Shown: piece by piece, positions 5,474 through 5,742 of the stretch
Numbering within the stretch: position 1 is the stretch's first letter
Layout: each line of letters opens with the position of its first letter
NCBI GenBank assembly: GCA_003242605.1
Contig: QGUZ01000320.1
Span: forward strand, 1 to 5,742
DNA: 5,742 nt
Direction of reading: 5' to 3'
Source of the DNA: Actinomycetota bacterium
Lineage (GTDB): Bacteria > Actinomycetota > Actinomycetes > Streptosporangiales > Streptosporangiaceae
Notes under the pieces: model-generated
Database searches by the model: none
What the model saw: the letters and a program-made list of their open reading frames with translations, nothing else
Told to the model about the DNA's origin: nothing
Program-made: the position numbers and the translations under genes

Positions 5474-5742
5474 ATCGCCGCGACGCGCCCGATCCACGGA
5501 CGAGCGGCCGCCGCGCGAGCGGGACACCGTGGCCGCGGCCTGCGGGTCGACCTGGCGCTCGGCCGCGAGCCGCCGGACGTGGCGGCGCCGCTCGAGGAGA
5601 GCGACCCGATCGCCGTCGGCACCGGCGGGCCCGCCGCCGTCGCCCGGCCTGCCGGCGGACGCGCGGCCTCGCCCGCGGGCCGGGGGACGGCGGCCCCCGG
5701 GCGGCCCGGGGGGCCCCGGGCCCGGGCGGCCGGGGCGGGGCG
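5474..5742. other. Unassigned right-hand region; coding-like periodicity and all-G/C edge
   Basis: No gene can be called with confidence. On the plus strand one frame (codon starts at 5531, 5534 and so on) is open from 5387 to the window end. For the 40 codons at 5531-5650 I count A/T at first, second and third positions of 3, 15 and 1, the pattern of real genes in GC-rich actinomycetes. There is no ribosome binding site and no convincing start, only GTG at 5429 or 5579. The same codon boundaries on the minus strand are also open, though they fit a little less well. It may be the edge of a gene or a decayed remnant. The last 55 bases (5688-5742) contain no A or T and include the palindrome CCCGGGCCCGGG (5715-5726). 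Confidence 0.3.

Noticed and set aside
2401..5622. A minus-strand open frame of 1073 codons overlapping the NB-ARC gene and the end of gene 2
   Set aside because: Its translation is a monotonous Arg/Ala/Pro/Gly mixture with no domain motifs, while the overlapping frame has all NB-ARC motifs and a good ribosome binding site. It is a GC-driven shadow.
1..5742. CRISPR array, insertion sequence, tRNA or rRNA gene
   Set aside because: No regularly spaced repeats, transposase frame, terminal repeats or tRNA-like cloverleaf were recognised on either strand.

Overview
The window looks like chromosomal DNA from a very GC-rich actinomycete. Evidence is the near-exclusive use of G or C at third codon positions in the real genes, a GTG start, a PAC2-family gene, and an AfsR-like NB-ARC/TPR protein of the kind common in Streptomyces and Streptosporangiales. 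A member of Streptosporangiales is my guess; the sequence alone does not fix the genus.

Layout: (1) positions 1-824, plus strand, hold the 3' part of a PAC2-family gene whose start lies off the left edge. (2) Positions 825-1492 form a long non-coding stretch of 668 nt. It contains several strong inverted repeats, two terminator-like hairpins, an AT-rich island (1318-1376) and an operator-like inverted repeat overlapping a TTGACA box, all upstream of gene 2. (3) Positions 1493-2548, plus strand, encode an unrecognised protein of 351 residues with a two-helix membrane hairpin, a long charged helical domain and a proline-rich tail. (4) Positions 2549-2687 are a short convergent gap with GC-rich hairpins. 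(5) Positions 2688-5351, minus strand, encode an 887-residue STAND-type ATPase: N-terminal two-helix membrane hairpin, NB-ARC nucleotide-binding domain, winged-helix-like region with an RLHDLVR motif, and a C-terminal array of about 40-residue TPR-like repeats. (6) Positions 5352-5742 hold the upstream region of that gene, with a perfect 12-bp tandem repeat, followed by a stretch with coding-like three-base periodicity that runs into an all-G/C right edge.

How the parts relate: the three genes do not form an operon. Genes 1 and 2 point the same way but are separated by a long structured gap; genes 2 and 3 converge. Genes 2 and 3 both predict a short membrane hairpin near the N terminus with most of the protein in the cytoplasm. 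That invites the idea of a membrane-associated sensor/partner pair, but nothing in the sequence proves they work together. The most interesting item is gene 3: it resembles the C-terminal two thirds of an AfsR/SARP regulator, but the DNA-binding part is replaced by a membrane anchor.
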